The notes beneath the pieces are model-generated. The model searched no databases and had not been told where the DNA came from. It saw nothing but the letters and a program-made list of their open reading frames with translations. From Diogma glabrata (lineage: Eukaryota; Arthropoda; Insecta; Diptera; Cylindrotomidae), in the NCBI GenBank assembly GCA_963693315.1, contig OY856186.1, positions 301,758,174 to 301,822,173 of the forward strand: a stretch of 64,000 nt of DNA, written 5' to 3'. Positions within the stretch are counted from its first letter, which is position 1. Each line of letters starts with the position of its first letter. Shown piece after piece: positions 59,540-64,000 of this stretch. A program made the position numbers and the translations under genes.

Positions 59540-60527
59540 AACTTTTTTTGTTCCTCGAATCTAGTATAAATTCTCTCATTGTTTGTTCAATGTATGTTTT
59601 TAAGAATAATCTAAACATTTTATCTGATAAACTCCTGATTTTTTATTCTTATAAAACTCCCTTGCTGTTTGTCCAATGTATGTTTCCGGGCAATTTTAAT
59701 ATACCTGATTTTTTATTCTTATTCTCTTTATCTTTGAAGTTATTTCAACATTTCCTAATTTGTGTTGGAGGTCGCTTGGTTACCAATTCCATTTTGTGTT
59801 TCTGAAAAATATTCTGCAGTTAATTTGTGATTTCTGGTTTAAAAGGTCGATTAATTCTTATTTTCTGTTGACCAGATGCTGGAGTTAAAGTTGTATGTTG
59901 ATGTCTAAACAGTTTTGCTTCATGTTTTTTGATAATTTTATTTGTGTTTTCGACAAAATTTCCATTTGCTAATTCTGCGTCTAGAATAATTGGTGTTTCC
60001 TTTTCGAATTCGTACTTGTTAATCGGTATATTAAATAAGCTATGAACCATAGAATGAGCATGATCGAATGAGTCATTTGTGATGAATCTATTGTTATTTA
60101 TCGTTTTGTTTTTTAATTCCAAAAGTTAATTTATTTGAGCTGTTTTCATTGTGAATTTGATAGATGAATGGTGATTGTGGCAAATTTATCAGGAAGTTCT
60201 GGCTTACTAACTATTGTAAATATGTCATCGACATACTGATACCAGATTCTTTAGAAAACTTGTACATATCTTTAAGGTTTTCTTCCAACTTGTTCATAAA
60301 AAGGTTGCTAATATATGGTGCAAATTTATTTCTCATTGGTGTACCCGATTTTGTTTGCAAAACATATTTCTAAATTTGGCAAAACTTTGGACCATACAAG
60401 TTTGTGTGATTTTCAAATATATGCATCGATGTTTGGTGTTGGAGCCTCACAGTCTAATAAATGTTCTTTTAAATATTATTTTCTTTATCAATCGGTATAC
60501 TTGGGAACACCAACCTTTAATTTTTAG
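59540..60527 (-). pseudogene. Penelope-like element, reverse transcriptase to GIY-YIG start, frameshifted
   Basis: In coding order on the minus strand: a fingers-to-palm stretch ending SGTPMRNKFAPYISNLFM (about 60355-60300; relatives have GxPMG), a frame change, then WYQYVDDIFTI (about 60237-60205) with the catalytic YVDD intact. After another shift comes the thumb: NNNRFITNDSFDHAHSMVHS (about 60100-60041) and LFNIPINK. Then KIIKKHE and a GIY-YIG endonuclease start with SGVYQIKCLD and TYIEQT. The start motif occurs twice, because a segment of about 72 bp (59571-59727) is tandemly duplicated. The element family lacks LTRs and copies itself by target-primed reverse transcription. At least three frame breaks make it inactive. 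Confidence 0.8.
59571..59727 (-). repeat. Tandem duplication of about 72 bp within the GIY-YIG start
   Basis: The plus-strand words CCTGATTTTTTATTCTTAT (about 59634 and 59705) and CAATGTATGTTT (about 59588 and 59671) recur in order. Both copies translate, on the minus strand, to decayed versions of the GIY to YIG stretch. Confidence 0.7.
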
Positions 60528-60685
60528 CCTCACGTATTTATCTAACTCCTTCAGTTGGGTGGTATCTTTTTTATACAAATAAAATTTTTCGAAGTGACTT
60601 GAATGATACGTTATTGTTTAATTTATTTTATTACAAATTCTCTAACTTTTCATTCTATTTAAGAAACTAAAATTAAAAATAAATT
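60528..60685. other. AT-rich spacer between two opposed Penelope-like fragments
   Basis: No motif recognised. Confidence 0.5.
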
Positions 60686-60689
60686 AAAT

Positions 60690-60850
60690 TTTCTTATAGT
60701 TATTCCCAAGAATCTGGTATCGATAAGTCGATGACATATTTGTAATTTGTGGTTGGTAAACCAGACCCCCTCCTGATATATTTGCCACAATCAACATTCA
60801 TCAATCAACTGTACAACAGAAACAGAAGAAAATAACGTTTAAATTTTTGA
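60690..60850 (+). pseudogene. Second Penelope-like reverse-transcriptase fragment, opposite strand
   Basis: On the plus strand, codons from 60709 read RIWYR, a TAA (60724-60726) where the Tyr of YVDD belongs, then VDDIFVI, and later DIFATINIHQ. The nucleotide sequence parallels the minus-strand copy at about 60240-60130 (AGAATCTGGTAT, GTCGATGACATATTT, TTTGCCACAATCA). About 150 bp only. The two copies are arranged head to head, pointing away from each other. Confidence 0.75.
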
Positions 60851-60967
60851 AAATCAAAATAATTAGAAACGACTTATTTGAGCTGATTTATTTTTTAGAT
60901 TTATTTTTAAAATTTATAGAAAACGAAACGATTTTCATATGTAACACGTTTTTTTAAAAAATTCCAT

Positions 60968-61255
60968 CTTTAAGCTTTAAAGTAAAACAGAAAAAAACAA
61001 ACTAGAGGTTTCTATCTTTAATAGAACCGAAGTTATGAATATTTGAAAATAACTCGTAAAGCCAAAAATCACGAAATTCTCGAAATTTAGAACCCCTATA
61101 TTTTTCGAAAATAAAAAAAAAATCCTCGAACACGTTTATCTTTTTTTTTTTCAATATAAACCTCAAAAAAAAATTTCACCCAAATCAAAAATGTGTCGGT
61201 CAGATTTTGTCCAAATCTGTTTGATTTGTAAAAGAATGACCCATACATTTTATAT
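60968..61255 (+). repeat. Dispersed repeat, copy 2 (partner at 42.2 kb)
   Basis: Shares TAAGCTTTAAA, TATCTTTAATAGAACCG, GAAATTCTCGAAATTT, AATCAAAAATGTG and TTTGTAAAAGAATGACC with 42186-42425, in the same orientation. Confidence 0.7.
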
Positions 61256-62940
61256 TCTTATTATTGTGCATCAAACTAACATATAAATCCCGATTAAAAA
61301 AGAAAGAAAGAAAGGTTGCCTGCATTGTTAAATATGAATAACTTCATGATGATGATGAAAATAAAATGTCATCCGCCATATTGTATAATATATATTTTAT
61401 TACATTCTTTTAACCAAGCCTTTTTGTAAATAGCATAATTTTATCTTATAAGTTTTTATGATGCAAAAAAAATTGATTTATAATTTTCTTATCCAATTTT
61501 CACATATTTGGTAGTAAAATAACAATCCGATTATTGAAAAAAACTACTAACGTTCATCTTGTTCGTTAACATTTTCTCGAAACTACTAAAAGTTATTTGT
61601 CTAAATAAATAAAATGTTTTTCTGTTAATATTTTATTAAATTGAAAAGAAGTTATGTATGCAAATTTAAATCAAAGATTTCGAAAAATTAAATAATATAT
61701 GTACATATTATATAAATCATTTATATTAATTATCTAATAATAAGAAGTCTTTGGAAATGATGCATTATATTTATTCCTCATTTGATATATGGCGTTGTAT
61801 GGTGCAACATATTTATTCCTTTAATTATTTTTTTATTTGTATATCCATCTATTGTTTCCAATTATTGTTTAATTGAGGATATACAAATAAAAAAATAATT
61901 AAAGAAATCCTGGAAATACAAATTCATAATATGAATATTTATTACTCTTTGAATATATGGCGTGATCCAGTGCTCGTACAAGGCGTCAACAGCAGCTTGT
62001 ACAACTCATTTATCTTCTGCAAGATCACTCATAGCTTGGTGATTTATTTTTTATTTAATGCACCTTTTTCTCAGTCAAATAAATTTAAAAGAAAATTTTT
62101 TTGATTTTAAACTTTCATTCAATTTTTTCTAACCATATTTCACTTACAACGGCGTTATCAAGTTTTAAATCTAAAATGGACAGACAGACCATACAAAGCT
62201 ACTAAAAGCACAGTTTTTAGAATAAACAATAAACCACATTTTAACTTACTGCCATTTGTTAAAATAAAAATTATAATATTAGCTATAGAAAATGGCGTAC
62301 ATTTTTGTATAATTTAAATTAAATAAGAATTAAAAATGTTTACAAAACACAAAAGTTGTTGGTACTTGGTAGTGTAACGACCAACAAAAATCTGTTCAGT
62401 AGATATTTTCTTTTAAAATCTAAAAACAAACAGTCATCACATTAATCATACCTTACCATTTATCAACAGCTTAACATCATTTCATAAATAATATCTGACC
62501 GTATACAACATTTCACTGTATAAATAAATTCATCTTTTAGTTTATTATTGTATAGCTTTCATTCCAACTCTATCAACGGATCTTATGTTTGCAATTGATG
62601 TTTAATTTAATTTTTTAATGAGAAACAAATATATTTTTTTGTTAAACAGATAAAGAAATAGAGTATATTGATTCTGTGCAGGTGTGTTGATCTCGCCATC
62701 ATTAGTAGGGTACTGCATTTTGTGATGTTTTGGCTAAAATATGTTAGCAATATTAACAATTGATTGAATTTTGAATGACCGTATAGTTATAATTTGATAG
62801 AGTTTATTTGTTTTGTTTTAATAATTTTTCTCTGTCTTGTTTCATATGTTTTTTTTTTATACGGCAGATTTTAAATGTATGGGTGATGTTTGTTTGAAAA
62901 ATGAGAATTAAACACAACGATGAGATAAATGGATCTCTTT
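61256..62940. other. AT-rich region with one hairpin, no gene recognised
   Basis: A perfect hairpin sits at 61819-61904. ATATATGGCGT words at about 61785 and 61955 suggest a weak direct repeat around it. Nothing else. Confidence 0.5.
61819..61904. repeat. Hairpin, 28-bp perfect arms
   Basis: Arms 61819-61846 and 61877-61904 are exact reverse complements (containing TTTTTTTATTTGTATATCC and its complement) with a 30-nt spacer. Confidence 0.93.
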
Positions 62941-62974
62941 TTTTTAGGAAATAAAGTTGTTCTGTGAAACGATA

Positions 62975-63045
62975 ATTTTAATTTTACTTAAGTTCCACGT
63001 TCCGATTTTACTTAATTTTACTGAAGTTTCACGTTCCGATTCGGT
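62975..63045. repeat. Tandem duplication of about 30 bp
   Basis: TTTTACTTAAGTTCCACGTT and TTTTACTGAAGTTTCACGTT follow one another, both ending in CCGATT. Confidence 0.75.
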
Positions 63046-63159
63046 AGTCTGGTCGTTTTTCACGTCCAGGTAAAATTCTGGTTTTTTGTCCGGGGTTGTT
63101 ATTCTTTTTCTGATAACCAAATTTAACATATTAGTTATTTCCGGGGTTAGGGTGTTCAA

Positions 63160-63465
63160 CCCAAATTGTCGTGAATAGTTCCGTTCTGCATATTAAGGTC
63201 ACCAGAAACAACCTTTTTACACGTTTATATAGCGAGCCGCTTGATTCAAGACAGACGCCGCTCCAAACCGCCCCTGACATGGAGAACAGACGCTTGAGTC
63301 GCATTGGTTATAAGGCGCCAATTCGCCGTGATGTAGCGTCATTGACTAAGCAGTTTTTACTCTGCTTGTCTCCAATACACCAACCTAATTCTGTCAGCAG
63401 TACTCAGGCAGCACGCGTGGACGTCGAATTTCGGATTTCGCTACCCAGTTATATTATATAGTAAA
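63160..63465. other. GC-richer block with TATA box, unidentified
   Basis: About 300 bp stand out by base composition. A TATATA box lies at about 63223 (usable on either strand). On the minus strand TATATAAA is followed by an open frame at 63160-62944 of mixed charged residues (for example PDKKPEFYLDVKND). On the plus strand there is an open frame at 63171-63461. Neither protein resembles a family I know. It could be an LTR with the start of gag, or a promoter and first exon of a host gene. No matching second LTR is present. Confidence 0.3.
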
Positions 63466-64000
63466 TATATTATTAACAATATTTGAAAAACTACAATAAC
63501 ATTAAGTTCTTAAGCGATTTTGAAGAAATTTGGTGTATAAGTTTGTAATAAAAACCCAAACAATACATTTATAACCAGAAAACATTCGTTCATTGTTTTA
63601 TTTTAGATTCTGTTCACAAAACTTAATTTTTGCTATATGTCTTACCAAAAACTAAAAATAATTCGGCCATATCAGTTTTTTTCTCAAAAAACTATATATC
63701 AGACAATTCCCATAAACCGACACCTGGCACCTAGGAGCGAAAATTTCTGTTCCCTTATATCTTCTAGATATATTAATAAAACGTTGAATAAGTAAATTTA
63801 TTCCAATGACTACCATAACGGAACTGTCAACCAATACAATACATGGTTAAAATAAAATTTGTTGGTTAGAATTAAGTTTATTGTTTAGGATTTCAATCAA
63901 AATAGACTTACAAAAGAAATTATGTCATTAATTAAAGAAATAAAAAAACAAGTTTCTGTTATTTTTCGTTAATTAAAGATCGATCATTATCTATTTAGAC
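63466..64000. other. AT-rich region, no feature recognised
   Basis: Contains an AATAAA word at about 63547 in plus orientation but no coding sequence that would need it. Confidence 0.5.

Noticed and set aside
63171..63461. Plus-strand frame of 96 codons in the GC-richer block
   Set aside because: No recognisable domain. The openness follows from the higher GC. Kept only as an unidentified block.

Overview
This window looks like a gene-poor, very AT-rich stretch of arthropod nuclear DNA, most likely from an insect and possibly a dipteran. The organism call rests on base composition and on the mix of element families (LOA/I-like and CR1/jockey-like LINEs, BEL/Pao, Ty3/gypsy, Penelope-like, hAT, and many foldback or MITE-type DNA elements). 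No sequence names a species. I recognise no host protein-coding gene, no intact rRNA or tRNA gene, and no CRISPR array. Every protein-like reading frame that I recognise belongs to a transposable element, and every one is broken.

Layout: 0-8 kb holds a tRNA-like (SINE-like) block, a (TA)n microsatellite of about 430 bp, a two-copy 324-bp tandem repeat, a diverged inverted-repeat element, a Ty3/gypsy pol fragment (minus strand) and the GIY-YIG end of a Penelope-like element. 13.4-18 kb holds a composite repeat with three 141-bp units, a long AT-rich minisatellite and a CR1-type 3' tail. It is followed by a 1.39-kb foldback element and a short MITE. 18.2-20 kb is a BEL/Pao remnant (minus strand) with the integrase core deleted at a 20-bp inverted duplication. 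20-24 kb has a MITE, a 60-bp minisatellite and a 1.25-kb hAT-type element with an 8-bp target-site duplication. 24.2-27.9 kb is a LOA/I-like LINE encoding endonuclease, reverse transcriptase and RNase H, broken by internal deletions. 28.5-36 kb is AT-rich with small repeats. 36-38 kb is a 5'-truncated CR1-type LINE with an 8-bp target-site duplication, between two MITE copies. 38.4-40.1 kb is a nest of three inverted-repeat elements. 43.4-44.5 kb has perfect palindromes. 44.9-49.5 kb is a nearly complete CR1/jockey-superfamily LINE with ORF1, a frameshifted ORF2 and a structured 3' UTR. 51.7-52.9 kb is a second, inverted copy of the composite repeat. 59.5-60.9 kb has two Penelope-like reverse-transcriptase remnants on opposite strands.

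The genes do not form a host pathway. They are layers of mobile-element decay. The most interesting relation is that several dispersed sequences, including the two satellite-carrying composite repeats, end in the same roughly 95-bp 3' tail as the CR1-type LINE. This suggests that non-autonomous passengers are mobilised in trans by that LINE's reverse transcriptase. A second theme is the density of long inverted repeats: at least six strong foldbacks, with arms from 30 to about 670 bp.
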